Below, one piece after another: positions 25,427-35,718 of a stretch of 64,000 nt of DNA (positions within the stretch are counted from its first letter, which is position 1; the number at the start of each line of letters is the position of its first letter). The translations under genes were made by a program, and so were the position numbers. Origin of the DNA: an uncultured Chitinophaga sp. (GTDB lineage: Bacteria > Bacteroidota > Bacteroidia > Cytophagales > Cyclobacteriaceae); contig CABHOK010000003.1 of the NCBI GenBank assembly GCA_902168205.1, forward strand, positions 1,302,001-1,366,000. Reading direction: 5' to 3'. The notes beneath the pieces are model-generated. The model did not search any database, was not told the origin of the DNA, and saw only the letters and a program-made list of their open reading frames with translations.

Positions 25427-28400
25427 ATGAATTTTCTTTACCCGGTAAGAGGTATACTGTTATTATTGTTTTTTACGCTGCTAATCGCTACCTGCTCAAC
25501 CCCTGTAAATGCGCAGGGATGTTTGGGAGTTGGTGGCATGGGTATAACCGGTGGTGCGGTAAGTACCAGTGCCGGTATACTATGCGCGAACGTAGACGCG
25601 TTGGGAGGACCGGGCACAGGTGCCGAGCTTCAGATCACCGCGGGCAACGTGATTGATGGTGATGTAGTTTCATTTACAGTTGACTGGGATGACGGAACCG
25701 CACCGCAGGTAGTGCCTGCTACGAAGACAGGTCCAAACAACTGGCAAGTTGTAAATCTCAAACACTACTTTCCGACAACCGGCAATGATGTTCAGTGCGA
25801 ATATATACCTCGCGTTGCTCTTCTGGTTAATGGAGTTCAGTGTACTCCTAACTTTGGTGCATCGCCAAAGTTCACGCGATGGAATGTGGATGATGAGAAC
25901 TCCGGTGAACTCAGACTCGAAGAAACCACTACGAATGTAAATACATACCTCGTTTGTCGCGGAACTGAAACGACTGTCACATTCACAGACAGAAGTATAT
26001 TAAACTGCGTACCACCTGACTATACATTGCCCAATCCTATTAACCAGGCACAACGCTGGAGACGTTTTACATACGGCACAGTAAACACGGTTACATCAGC
26101 AACAGGCGTTGAAGTAAACGGGACAGTGCAGGTATATCCTTTTCAGGGAGCAGTTGTTACAGATAATCCATCGATAGCTCCACTTACGCCAACCATAACA
26201 TTGCCTATAACAATTCCGGCCGATGCGCAGGTGGGACAAGAGTTCGAGATTACTATGGAGTATTGGAATACCTGTAATCCGTTTCCCGGCACTCCGGTAA
26301 CAGAGACTGCAAGAATCCGCGTGGTTGATCAACCGCCGGCTCCCACAGCTAACAATAATTTAGTTTGTAACGGAGTGAGTCCGTTACCCGATTTTTCAAT
26401 TACGATACCTGGTGCATTTCCGGGTTCCGTTGTTACATGGTTTCGGGATAACGCTGGTGTACCGGGAACTGTAATTGCTGGTTACACAACGGCATCCCTA
26501 CCCGCATCGGCTATTGGCGTAAACAATGCTGTAGCCGGTGTATATAGAGTGTGGGCGAGCTACTATGCAGTTAATAATGCTGATGGAGTTTCCTGCGAAA
26601 GTCCACGGATACCTGTTACGCTGACGATACGGGAAGATCTACCAATCGTTCCTATACCTGCCGGGTATATTAACCAGATCTGTAACGATGCTACCATGAC
26701 GCTGACATTGCCAGCGGCTGCTACCGAAACAATAGGCGGAGCTACACAATATGTATGGACCGTAGGCGGTGGTGGCGGTGTAACGTTCACATCAACGGCA
26801 ACCAGTGCTACGTTTAATTTCTCAGGTATAAATTTTGGTGGCGCTGCTTCGGTAACGAGAATTATACGCGTTAACAGAAGATACACTGCTAATCCAACCT
26901 GTACATCACCGAATAGAAATTTAAGTGTACAGATTTTTGCACCAAGTGTAGGAGGGACGCTTTCAACAACCCCGGATGTCTGTGAGACAACAGGAGTAGG
27001 TACTATAAACTTAACCGGAGAGTTGGGCACCGTTCAGCGCTGGGAAGTCTCTTTTAATAACGGACCCTTTTTGCCCAATGCTGCTTTAGGCACGGGTAAT
27101 TCTATAACACCCGGTATATTAACTGCGGGTAACTATAGATTCCGCGCGGTAGTTGCCAACGGTGTGTGTGCAGAAGCTGTAAGTTCGATTGAGACAGTAG
27201 ATGTTTTTCCGAATCCTACAGCGGCAAGTGTTGGTGCAGATCAATCATTCTGTCAGACCTTGTTGACTTCAACAGCATTAGGTGGAAGTGACCCTACGCC
27301 TGGCACAGGTGCGTGGACAGTAACGTCACGACCTGCAGGCTCTTCCGCATCAGCGGCAAATTTTTCAAATGCAACGAGTGGTAATTCAATCTTTACCGGA
27401 GATGTATACGGTATATATACCTTGCGTTGGACGGTAACGAGTGGATCCTGCGTAAGCTTTGCTGAATTGAATGTGGAGTTTGGTACAGACCCCGGTGTAC
27501 AGAATGCCGGTACTGACAATGCCTTCTGCGGAACGAATGGTTCCCTCAATGCTACAACTCCTGCTATAGGAACTGGCAGGTGGACACAAATTGCAGGCCC
27601 TATAGCGGGTAATACTTCTTTTGATAATGACGAGCAGGCTGCTACAAATATCGCGTTGCTGGATACGTCACCGGCTGCGTACGGCAGTTACACTTATCGC
27701 TGGACGGTGGTTAGCGGAAACTGTACACCGCGCACCGATGATGTTATCATTACTTTTAACGAACCGGGTTCTGCATCTGTACCGGCTGATTTTGTATCCT
27801 GCGTTGATCAGACAACATTAGCTCCCATTACCTTAACCGGTGCTGCCGTAGCCGGTGGTGCTGCGCAAGGTCGCTGGGAAGTTGTGAGTGGTTCGGGTAC
27901 ATTTACCAGCAACAACGGTAACCCGGGAGCTGCATTGCCAGCCGCCAATACGGATGATGCGTATAGACCTTCCGTTGCAGATTTTACAGCAGGCTCTGTA
28001 CAACTTCGTTTTGTAGCAATCGATCCGGATGGTGCCGGACCTTGCGGAAATGTAAACAGTCCAACCAATCTTACCATTACATTCGATCGTAAACCAGCTG
28101 ATGCTGATGCCGGTGCTGACTTCGCTATATGCGAAGGTGATGTTGCCAACCTGAATGCTGTGGCTGTTAACAATGGCGGTATAGGTATATGGTCTCCTGC
28201 GACTGGTGTTGCAGATGTAAATGATGAGACAACAACGGTAACAGGTCTCACGACTACAACAACATTTACGTGGACTGTATATAGTGCCATGGGTAACCTC
28301 GCGACACCACCGAACGGTTCTTGTGCTGCTACCACCAATGATGTAATCGTTACGGTAAATCCGCTGCCGGAAGCTAACGATCCAGCACCGAACGATCTTT

Positions 28401-31400
28401 GTGAAACCATAGCCGGTACACTTACCACTACGAATGTTACGCTCTCGGTATACGATGCTGCTATAATCGGTGCTGCTGCTCCTGCCGACAGAACGGTGAA
28501 GTGGTATGCCAACGCATTCGACCAGGTAAATGATATTAACCCGATAACAACGGTTGATATTCACGATGGTGATAAACTTTTTGTACGGGTAATTGATATA
28601 ACAACAGCTCCGCTGAATTGTCACACGCTGCAGGAAGTAAACTTCACGGTTAATCCGAAGCCTGTAGTGATGGCGACAAGTTTTTATTACTGCGAAGAAG
28701 CCCCGGCCGGTACAGGTCGTGTAGATGACATAGATCTGACACTCGCTACGGTAGGAGATGACATTACTGCGTTACCCGCAGCTGATCGTACCATTACCTG
28801 GTACACCTCACAGCTTGATGCCGAAGGTGCCGTTAACCTGCTGGCCAATCCTAATGATATAGACATCACTGCTAACACTATATATTTCGCGCGTGTTGAA
28901 AATATACATACCGGGTGCTTCAATGTTGTACAGGTAAACCTGATTGTGAAGCCATTGCCGGCTGATCCGGTGATTACCGGTAAAGGAGATCCTTGTAAAA
29001 ATGGCTCAGAATTATACCGTGTAGGACAGATCGCAGGAGCAACCTATACATGGACTTACCCGCCTACGTTCCAATACCTCGGTGGAGGTGGTGCCAACGA
29101 CTTTTATATACTGTTGAGTTTCCCGAATGCTGTATCCGATGACCTGTCGGTAAAGGTAACGGTTAATGGATGTGAGAGTAACGTTGTTACCAAAACAATC
29201 CAGGTATCGGATGGTCCGCAGGGATATTCGATTGTGCCGCCTAACGTAGATATATGCGAGAATGGTATATATCAATTCTCCGTTTCTCCGAACAATACTG
29301 GTAGCTCAACCTATAACTGGCAGGTATTGAAACAAAGCGATGGTTTACCCGGAGGCGGTATTGTAGCCGATGGACAAACTACTGGTGTGGTACAGATACA
29401 ATTCCTGAGTGAAGATGTATTTGTAAAAGTATCGGAGAGTAACGCATCCGGATGTACCGGACCTCCAACACAAATTCCGGTTGCTGTTAACAAGCGACCT
29501 ACTATGGATAATGCAACTACAGCCATTTGTAGTGGTGATGTTACCGGAATTATACTTTCAGAGAACGCAACGAGTCCGGTTGTAGCAACAACATTTGATG
29601 TGCAGGTGCCTGCCGTGTTACCGGGGATAACTCCCGTAAGCGGACCAACACAAGGTGTACTGGCACCAACCGGCATCACGAACGACAGCTATAAAAATCA
29701 AACCATTGCACCGGTTCTCTCTTTGTTATACCGCGTTAAGCCGATCAGCGCAGTAGGTTGCGTGGGTGAAGAGAAGAGTATAACACTGGATATAAAAGCA
29801 GAGCCCGTGATGGATATAACCCTGGGTAAAGCTGTATGTAGTGACAACCCGATTGAAGTTACATTGAAGTCGGCTATCGGATTTTTACCAGCAGATAAAT
29901 TTGTTATCGAATCTATAGTCTACGATGCTGCAGTACTGACACCGCTCACACCGTTGCCGGCAACCGGGGCAACACTTTATAATCCGGATATAATTTATAA
30001 TCATCGCTGGGAAAATATTACCGGCAGTGATGCGAACGTAACCTATAACATCCGTCCTTATAATTCTACAACGGGTTGTTATGGAAATCCTGCTGTGCCG
30101 GTGGTAATAACCATTCAGCGTAAGCCGTTGGTAACTCCGGTTTCTTTACCCCCGGTTTGTAGTGGCGATGTGTTGAATATACCGCTCACATCTGTCAATG
30201 TTAATAATGCAACGTTTACCTGGACGGTGTCGCAGGTAAATGGAAATATAACCGGGGCTACCGGTTCGATAACGAATGTCATTAACGATAAACTTGTAAA
30301 CAACAGTCTTGCAGTAGGCACTGTAGTATACGAAGTACGGGCAACCAATCCTTCTTCAGCACCGCTGTGTAGCGGCCCGGCCGAGTATATTACCATTACC
30401 GTAAGACCTTCTCCAGCCATTACAACTCCGCTGAATGAGACAGCCTGCTCGGATGGATATGGTGGCAATACGGTTGTTAAAGATCTTACTTCATATCATA
30501 CACAAGTCAGTACAGAGCCCGGTGTAACCTATACCTGGTTTACGAATGAAAATGATTTTGCCGGATCACAGATTCCGCCTGCACAAATTACGGCATATAC
30601 TCTTACGGATGCGTTGCCGGTATATGTACGCGTACTGAATCCTGCGGCAACCAGCGGATGTTATAAAGATGCAACCGTAACATTTGATGTGCGTCCTACA
30701 CCGCAGCTTACGGTTGATCCGATTGAGACAACTGATCCGCGATTCAATATTACCTGTAACGGTTTGGCGAATGGTCAGATCGCTGTATCGGCACAGTATG
30801 GTACCAATCATACGTTTAGTAAAGACGGTACTACGTTTGTGCCTGCCGTGTTGTTCTCAAACCTCGGTGCCGGTAACTATATCATCTATACCAAAAATGC
30901 TGAAGGTTGCCAGGACTCTGCACCGGTTAGCATTATTCAGCCCGATCCGATTGTGGCGGGTACCCCGTCCGTTGTAGACGTGAGCTGCTTTAACGATCCT
31001 ACTCCGGATGGGGAGATCCATATAGCGGCTACAGGTGGAACAGCGGCAGGTGGAGGCGATCCGTTGATCTTCTCGTTGCTGCAGGACTCCAATGTACCGT
31101 ATGATGCCGTTAATGAACGCTTCATCGGACTACGGGCTACAACCTATACTGTTCGCATCGAAGACAAGAATGGTTGTACACTATATGTTCCGAACATTGT
31201 TGTGAAGCAACCGGGAGATATAGCCTTCACAATTGATATCACTTCCGATTACAACGGTTACGATGTGAGCTGTGCAGGACAAAGTGATGGCGAGATCAGT
31301 GTAGATATAGCAAACATCACCGGAGGCAACCCGGGTTATACATACGTACTGGATCAGGACCCGCTCAACCTGAGTGGCACTACAGACGGAAGCTTCCAGG

Positions 31401-33781
31401 GATTATCAGCAAATATACTATATACGGTTACGGTTACCGATACCAAGGGATGTCAGAAAACGTCATTGCCTGAATTACTGATCGACCCGATACCGTTGTT
31501 CGCGGGTGTGGTTGGTTTTGATAAAGATATATGCGAAGGTGCAGATCCAACCGCGTTTCAGGAATTGTCTCAACCGTTCGGAGGTATCGGCAACTATGTA
31601 TACCGATGGGAAGAGTCAGCCGACAATATAGCGTATGCTCCGGCAGCGGGTATAAATAATAATCCTACGTACGATCCGCCTCCACTAACAGACCTGATGT
31701 ACTACCGCAGGGTAGTGGCTTCGGGTACATGTGCGGAAGATATTACAGATGTTGTGAAGGTAGTGGTGCATACATTGCCACAGGCAACACTCACAGCTCC
31801 GAGCGAAATTTGTGAGAATGGTTTCTTTACGCTCGATTTCAAATTCACCAATGGACAAGCTCCGTACTTCTTCGATTACTCCGATGGTACTACTACCTAT
31901 AGCCTGGTGGGTGGAGAAGACAGGCCTGTGCCGATACTAAACTATACTGCAACCAAAACATTTACGCTTACACATCTGAAAGATTTTTATGGATGTGAAC
32001 CGGTGTCTTATCCGCAACCTGTAACGGTAAAGATGATCAATATGAACACAAGCTTTACGGTTGCACCGGTAACACCGCAGTGTAGCGGAGGCGAATATAC
32101 CTTTACCTGGACGGTTAATCCGGATGTAGAATATGTATGGAACTGGAACGATGGTTCACCGGAAGAAGTAATTCCGGCAATACCGGGGCCGGCAAGTCCG
32201 GTGGTAATGCAGGTGAAGCACATCTTTACCAGCGCCAACGTAGGTGGCAATACCGTTATACCGGTAACACTGACTGCGCGTAGCACGACCGTTGCAGCAT
32301 GTATCAAACAGTCGGTAGCACAGAACATTACCATCTATCCGAATATATTCATTAACGTGGCGCCTGATCGCACACAAATATGCAGTGGTGAGAAAGTGAA
32401 ATTTGTGAACTCGACTGTGGGCGGTTCGGTGCATCGCTGGTTCTATCGCATACAAGGTGGTGATCCGAGTGAAGTTCGCGAGGAGCGAACCTTTGCAACG
32501 GCAGCAACGCAGGAATATACCTTGACGAACACAACCAACCAGACGGTAGTATATGAAATCGTATACCAGGTAACGAATGGTTCATGTTCCGATGAGATCG
32601 TGATGCCGGTAACGGTATACCGTTCAATGATAGCCGACTTCAATGCTACTTCTATTACAGCGTATACTGGTGGCGAGGCCTTTGCAGATTTCCTCGATAC
32701 ATCGCTGCCTGTGAACGATCCGGATTTCCGTTATGAATGGGATTTCGGTACAGCTTCAACGCCAACTACATTTGATGGGTATACACCACCGCAGATTCGC
32801 TATACAGCGATCGGTGAAAAATATATTCGTCTCGTTGTTACCAATAAATTGGCAGAAGCGGCAGGTCTCTCATGCTTTAAAGACAAGTCTTTGCGCATCG
32901 AGGTATTGTTGCCTCCATTGGGTGCATCATTCAAATATACTCCACAGGCTACCTGTTTCCCGGCTGCTATAACGATCACTGAAAACAATGCTACAGGTGA
33001 CCTGTACGAATGGACACTGAAAGATAAAGCAGGCAACACGCTGGTGATAACCAATGAGACACTGCCGGTATTTAAAGTCGCTGCGCCCGGAGAATATACT
33101 ATATTCCTGAAGACCACGAATTCCATTACAGGGCAAACCGCTGAATCAGATAATCGTAATACACCGGTACAAATTATGGATAACCCGTATGCTGCTTTTG
33201 AAGTGGTGCCGGATTCCGTTGTGTTTGTGCCGGACGAGACCGGTATACAGATGCGTAACAATACGCTTCGTGCCAATAACTATTACTGGGATTTTAACGA
33301 TGGCGGTACATCTGCCGAGTTTCAGCCTGAACATCATTATCAACTGGCGGGTAATTATCTGATCGTGCTCTCCGCTTCTCATAATTACGGTCCGAAGGAT
33401 TTTGATGGCGATGGTATAATTGATGGTGACCTGATTTGTTACGACACGGCTACACAAGTAATCATCGCGAAGAAGGGTGGTCGCATTCGTATACCAAATG
33501 CTTTTACACCGAATATTACCGGTCCGAATGGCGGATATAGCGATGGACTCTTTAACGATGTGTTCCGTCCGATCATGGATGGTGTTGAAGAATTCCAGAT
33601 GCAGATCTTCGATCGTTGGGGTAACCTGATCTTCGAGAGTAATGATAAAAACCAGGGATGGGATGGCTATGATAAAAACGGACGATTGTTGCCGGCAGGA
33701 GTATATGTATATAAAATTGTCATGCGTTTGTCCGATGATCAGCGCACAACACAACTAGGGGACGTAACACTTATCCGATAA
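25427..33781 (+). CDS. Giant secreted PKD/SprB-like protein, T9SS type B substrate (2784 aa)
   Basis: A second very large exported protein. The signal peptide (residues ~1-30) ends TPVNAQ. The body is a series of Ig/PKD-like beta domains, each with one or two Cys, less regular than in the 10366 adhesin; a few units (e.g. VGADQSFC, NAGTDNAFC) are clearly related to it. Three SprB-like modules lie at about residues 1770-2025 (CNGLANGQI, VSCFNDPTPDGEI, VSCAGQSDGEI). PKD domains near the end show FRYEWDFGTA and YYWDFNDGG, and an Asp-rich loop DFDGDGIIDGD looks like a calcium site. The last ~98 residues are the type B sorting domain (IRIPNAFTPN ... IFDRWGNLIFE ... AGVYVYKI). The PorP/SprF gene starts 6 bp downstream, as in sprB-sprF-type pairs. 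The ligand is unknown. Confidence 0.92.
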   Translation: MNFLYPVRGILLLLFFTLLIATCSTPVNAQGCLGVGGMGITGGAVSTSAGILCANVDALGGPGTGAELQITAGNVIDGDVVSFTVDWDDGTAPQVVPATKTGPNNWQVVNLKHYFPTTGNDVQCEYIPRVALLVNGVQCTPNFGASPKFTRWNVDDENSGELRLEETTTNVNTYLVCRGTETTVTFTDRSILNCVPPDYTLPNPINQAQRWRRFTYGTVNTVTSATGVEVNGTVQVYPFQGAVVTDNPSIAPLTPTITLPITIPADAQVGQEFEITMEYWNTCNPFPGTPVTETARIRVVDQPPAPTANNNLVCNGVSPLPDFSITIPGAFPGSVVTWFRDNAGVPGTVIAGYTTASLPASAIGVNNAVAGVYRVWASYYAVNNADGVSCESPRIPVTLTIREDLPIVPIPAGYINQICNDATMTLTLPAAATETIGGATQYVWTVGGGGGVTFTSTATSATFNFSGINFGGAASVTRIIRVNRRYTANPTCTSPNRNLSVQIFAPSVGGTLSTTPDVCETTGVGTINLTGELGTVQRWEVSFNNGPFLPNAALGTGNSITPGILTAGNYRFRAVVANGVCAEAVSSIETVDVFPNPTAASVGADQSFCQTLLTSTALGGSDPTPGTGAWTVTSRPAGSSASAANFSNATSGNSIFTGDVYGIYTLRWTVTSGSCVSFAELNVEFGTDPGVQNAGTDNAFCGTNGSLNATTPAIGTGRWTQIAGPIAGNTSFDNDEQAATNIALLDTSPAAYGSYTYRWTVVSGNCTPRTDDVIITFNEPGSASVPADFVSCVDQTTLAPITLTGAAVAGGAAQGRWEVVSGSGTFTSNNGNPGAALPAANTDDAYRPSVADFTAGSVQLRFVAIDPDGAGPCGNVNSPTNLTITFDRKPADADAGADFAICEGDVANLNAVAVNNGGIGIWSPATGVADVNDETTTVTGLTTTTTFTWTVYSAMGNLATPPNGSCAATTNDVIVTVNPLPEANDPAPNDLCETIAGTLTTTNVTLSVYDAAIIGAAAPADRTVKWYANAFDQVNDINPITTVDIHDGDKLFVRVIDITTAPLNCHTLQEVNFTVNPKPVVMATSFYYCEEAPAGTGRVDDIDLTLATVGDDITALPAADRTITWYTSQLDAEGAVNLLANPNDIDITANTIYFARVENIHTGCFNVVQVNLIVKPLPADPVITGKGDPCKNGSELYRVGQIAGATYTWTYPPTFQYLGGGGANDFYILLSFPNAVSDDLSVKVTVNGCESNVVTKTIQVSDGPQGYSIVPPNVDICENGIYQFSVSPNNTGSSTYNWQVLKQSDGLPGGGIVADGQTTGVVQIQFLSEDVFVKVSESNASGCTGPPTQIPVAVNKRPTMDNATTAICSGDVTGIILSENATSPVVATTFDVQVPAVLPGITPVSGPTQGVLAPTGITNDSYKNQTIAPVLSLLYRVKPISAVGCVGEEKSITLDIKAEPVMDITLGKAVCSDNPIEVTLKSAIGFLPADKFVIESIVYDAAVLTPLTPLPATGATLYNPDIIYNHRWENITGSDANVTYNIRPYNSTTGCYGNPAVPVVITIQRKPLVTPVSLPPVCSGDVLNIPLTSVNVNNATFTWTVSQVNGNITGATGSITNVINDKLVNNSLAVGTVVYEVRATNPSSAPLCSGPAEYITITVRPSPAITTPLNETACSDGYGGNTVVKDLTSYHTQVSTEPGVTYTWFTNENDFAGSQIPPAQITAYTLTDALPVYVRVLNPAATSGCYKDATVTFDVRPTPQLTVDPIETTDPRFNITCNGLANGQIAVSAQYGTNHTFSKDGTTFVPAVLFSNLGAGNYIIYTKNAEGCQDSAPVSIIQPDPIVAGTPSVVDVSCFNDPTPDGEIHIAATGGTAAGGGDPLIFSLLQDSNVPYDAVNERFIGLRATTYTVRIEDKNGCTLYVPNIVVKQPGDIAFTIDITSDYNGYDVSCAGQSDGEISVDIANITGGNPGYTYVLDQDPLNLSGTTDGSFQGLSANILYTVTVTDTKGCQKTSLPELLIDPIPLFAGVVGFDKDICEGADPTAFQELSQPFGGIGNYVYRWEESADNIAYAPAAGINNNPTYDPPPLTDLMYYRRVVASGTCAEDITDVVKVVVHTLPQATLTAPSEICENGFFTLDFKFTNGQAPYFFDYSDGTTTYSLVGGEDRPVPILNYTATKTFTLTHLKDFYGCEPVSYPQPVTVKMINMNTSFTVAPVTPQCSGGEYTFTWTVNPDVEYVWNWNDGSPEEVIPAIPGPASPVVMQVKHIFTSANVGGNTVIPVTLTARSTTVAACIKQSVAQNITIYPNIFINVAPDRTQICSGEKVKFVNSTVGGSVHRWFYRIQGGDPSEVREERTFATAATQEYTLTNTTNQTVVYEIVYQVTNGSCSDEIVMPVTVYRSMIADFNATSITAYTGGEAFADFLDTSLPVNDPDFRYEWDFGTASTPTTFDGYTPPQIRYTAIGEKYIRLVVTNKLAEAAGLSCFKDKSLRIEVLLPPLGASFKYTPQATCFPAAITITENNATGDLYEWTLKDKAGNTLVITNETLPVFKVAAPGEYTIFLKTTNSITGQTAESDNRNTPVQIMDNPYAAFEVVPDSVVFVPDETGIQMRNNTLRANNYYWDFNDGGTSAEFQPEHHYQLAGNYLIVLSASHNYGPKDFDGDGIIDGDLICYDTATQVIIAKKGGRIRIPNAFTPNITGPNGGYSDGLFNDVFRPIMDGVEEFQMQIFDRWGNLIFESNDKNQGWDGYDKNGRLLPAGVYVYKIVMRLSDDQRTTQLGDVTLIR

Positions 33782-33787
33782 CACCAG

Positions 33788-34840
33788 ATGAAGAACACGA
33801 TGAAACGATGGATGGGCGTTGCTATGATTGTAATGGCGTATGGAGCAGCCGTTGCGCAAGACCCGCAGTTCTCGCAATATTACCAGGCTCCGCTATATTT
33901 GAATCCGGGCTTTACCGGTGTTACTCCGCAGCAGCGGGTGGCCATGAATTACCGGATACAATGGCCGAGTTTGCCGAAAGCTTTTACAACGTACGCAGCT
34001 TCGTATGATATATTTGTAGAGGAACTGCGCAGTGGTTTTGGTTTGTTGCTGACCACCGACCAGATGGGATCTGCCGGATGGCGCACCACAACGGCTGGGC
34101 TATTGTATTCGTATAAAGTAAAGATCACTGACAAGGTTGTTTTCTCTCCTGGACTATATTTCGGTTATGGTACCAATGGTATCGATCGAAGTAAAGTACG
34201 GTTGGGAAAAGATCTCGATGTAGAATACGATGTGCCCGGATCATCGCTTGACCCGGATGTAGCGCGCATCGGTAACAGTTCCTATTTTGATTTTGGATCA
34301 GGCTTTCTCATCTATAGCCGACAACTCTGGTTTGGTGCTTCGTTTACACACATGAATCGACCGAGTATATCCGTGTTGAATGAGTCAAGTCGTTTGCCGA
34401 TGAAGACTGCTATACATGCCGGGGCGCGTATTGATCTGAGCGGAGGTCCTCACAACGGAGGACGGGTTTCGTATCTCACACCTTCGTTTATATACCGCAT
34501 GCAAGGCAAATCATTCTCACAGCTTGACCTCGGTGTAAACTATCACATAGACCCGGTTTCTGTTGGACTCTGGTATCGTGGTAAGCCGTTTGAGAAGACA
34601 GTGATTAACTCGATTGCGCAAGATGCTTTGATCTTAACCCTCGGACTATATTTCAAACAACTTTCGATCGGGTATAGCTACGATTTTACAATCTCCGAGA
34701 TGGAGACTGCTTCCGGAGGTGCGCATGAAATTTCACTGGTGTGGGAATTCTCATCCAAACCGAGCAACCGCAGTTCGAAGAAGAAGTATAAACTGATACC
34801 GTGTCCTACCTTTAACAGTAAAGAAGGATTCTGGAATTAG
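33788..34840 (+). CDS. PorP/SprF family T9SS outer-membrane protein
   Basis: PorP/SprF-like outer-membrane beta-barrel, which in gliding Bacteroidota is needed for secretion and attachment of its cognate type B sorting-domain protein. The signal peptide ends AAVAQ; the mature N-terminus is the family hallmark DPQFSQYYQAPLYLNPGFTG. The rest is alternating barrel strands, with a conserved central block (DFGSGFLIYSRQLWFGASFTH) and a late SIGYSYDFTIS. Its 350 residues match the usual ~300-350. The 6-bp gap to the giant protein upstream shows one operon, and the pairing implies it serves that protein; whether it also serves the adhesin at 10366 is open. Confidence 0.93.
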   Translation: MKNTMKRWMGVAMIVMAYGAAVAQDPQFSQYYQAPLYLNPGFTGVTPQQRVAMNYRIQWPSLPKAFTTYAASYDIFVEELRSGFGLLLTTDQMGSAGWRTTTAGLLYSYKVKITDKVVFSPGLYFGYGTNGIDRSKVRLGKDLDVEYDVPGSSLDPDVARIGNSSYFDFGSGFLIYSRQLWFGASFTHMNRPSISVLNESSRLPMKTAIHAGARIDLSGGPHNGGRVSYLTPSFIYRMQGKSFSQLDLGVNYHIDPVSVGLWYRGKPFEKTVINSIAQDALILTLGLYFKQLSIGYSYDFTISEMETASGGAHEISLVWEFSSKPSNRSSKKKYKLIPCPTFNSKEGFWN

Positions 34841-34867
34841 ACTGCAATATATTTTAAGTATAAAATG

Positions 34868-34900
34868 AAGGGCTTCTGTTACAGGAAGCCCTTGCTTTTT
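34868..34900 (+). terminator. Intrinsic terminator of the PorP operon
   Basis: Stem AAGGGCTTC (34868-34876) pairs with GAAGCCCTT (34885-34893), followed by GCTTTTT. It overlaps the 3' end of the convergent transporter gene. Confidence 0.85.
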
Positions 34901-35664
34901 GTTGCTGCTTCTTCGGAAAGCTTATCTGCATTTTCTTTACCGAGGTAGTTATCGATCAGGGAATGTCCGAAGTAAATAAGTGGTGTAAGCAGTATCGCTA
35001 CGGCGAATTTGTATATATAGTTCGTGATACCGATGGCGATGATCTGCTGGTTGGAGAATATTCCTGCAAAGGCAATGTATAGCACCACAAAGCTGTCAAC
35101 AAACTGCGATACGAGGGTAGAACCTGTTGCACGCAGCCATAGGTACTTACTGCCGGTAGCATGGCGCAGTTTATGGAATACAAAAACATCTACAAGCTGT
35201 CCTAAAATAAAAGCTGTGAGCGAACCTATAATAATACGCTGGCCTTGTCCGAAGATCTTGCCAAACGCATAGTCAATATTGAAGTAATTGCCCTGCGGAT
35301 CTTTGCTATAGGCATCAATCCACCAGCCGGCAGGAGGGAGCTTTATTGTGAGGAACAACACAACGAATGCATACGTGATGAGTATAGCGGTAAAGTAACT
35401 GATCCGTTTAACACCAGGCTTCCCGAAGTATTCATTGATAAGATCGGTGGTGATAAAAACAACCGGCCAGATAATGACACCCGCTGTCAGGTTGAAATCC
35501 ATGGTAAAGCCCAGAATGTTGAGGTGCGCAGGCTGTAGCCCGACCGTTGTTTCGGCAGAGAATATTTTAACACCGATCATCTCGGCCATCAGTGCGTTCG
35601 TAATGAAGATTCCTGCCAGGATCACAAACAGGCGACTTCGTTTTTGTTCAAGTGTACTCTCCAT
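34879..35664 (-). CDS. Queuosine precursor transporter (YhhQ/VUT family)
   Basis: VUT/DUF165 family membrane protein; E. coli YhhQ takes up the deazaguanine precursors of queuosine. The 261-residue protein shows about six hydrophobic segments. Motifs include a conserved Thr-Asp-Leu in WPVVFITTDLINEYFGK and the half-way block AFILGQLVDVFVFHKLR, repeated in pattern by GSTLVSQFVDSFVVLYIAF; both are diagnostic of the family. It is on the minus strand with its own TAnnTTTG box, 54 bp after RNase Z. Confidence 0.9.
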   Translation of the reverse strand: MESTLEQKRSRLFVILAGIFITNALMAEMIGVKIFSAETTVGLQPAHLNILGFTMDFNLTAGVIIWPVVFITTDLINEYFGKPGVKRISYFTAILITYAFVVLFLTIKLPPAGWWIDAYSKDPQGNYFNIDYAFGKIFGQGQRIIIGSLTAFILGQLVDVFVFHKLRHATGSKYLWLRATGSTLVSQFVDSFVVLYIAFAGIFSNQQIIAIGITNYIYKFAVAILLTPLIYFGHSLIDNYLGKENADKLSEEAATKSKGFL

Positions 35665-35710
35665 GGGTATGTATATATCTGCTTGGGCAGAGGGTCTTCT
35701 GTTCTACGTT

Positions 35711-35718
35711 CAAATATA
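35711..35718 (-). promoter_or_regulatory. Candidate -7 element TATATTTG for the transporter
   Basis: Minus-strand TATATTTG, an exact TAnnTTTG match, lies 46 bp upstream of the transporter ATG and directly after the RNase Z stop codon. No good -33 was identified. Confidence 0.4.

Noticed and set aside
27808-28624. Two overlapping antisense frames opposite the second giant gene
   Set aside because: Shadow frames of a Thr/Ala/Gly-rich coding sequence; no family similarity.
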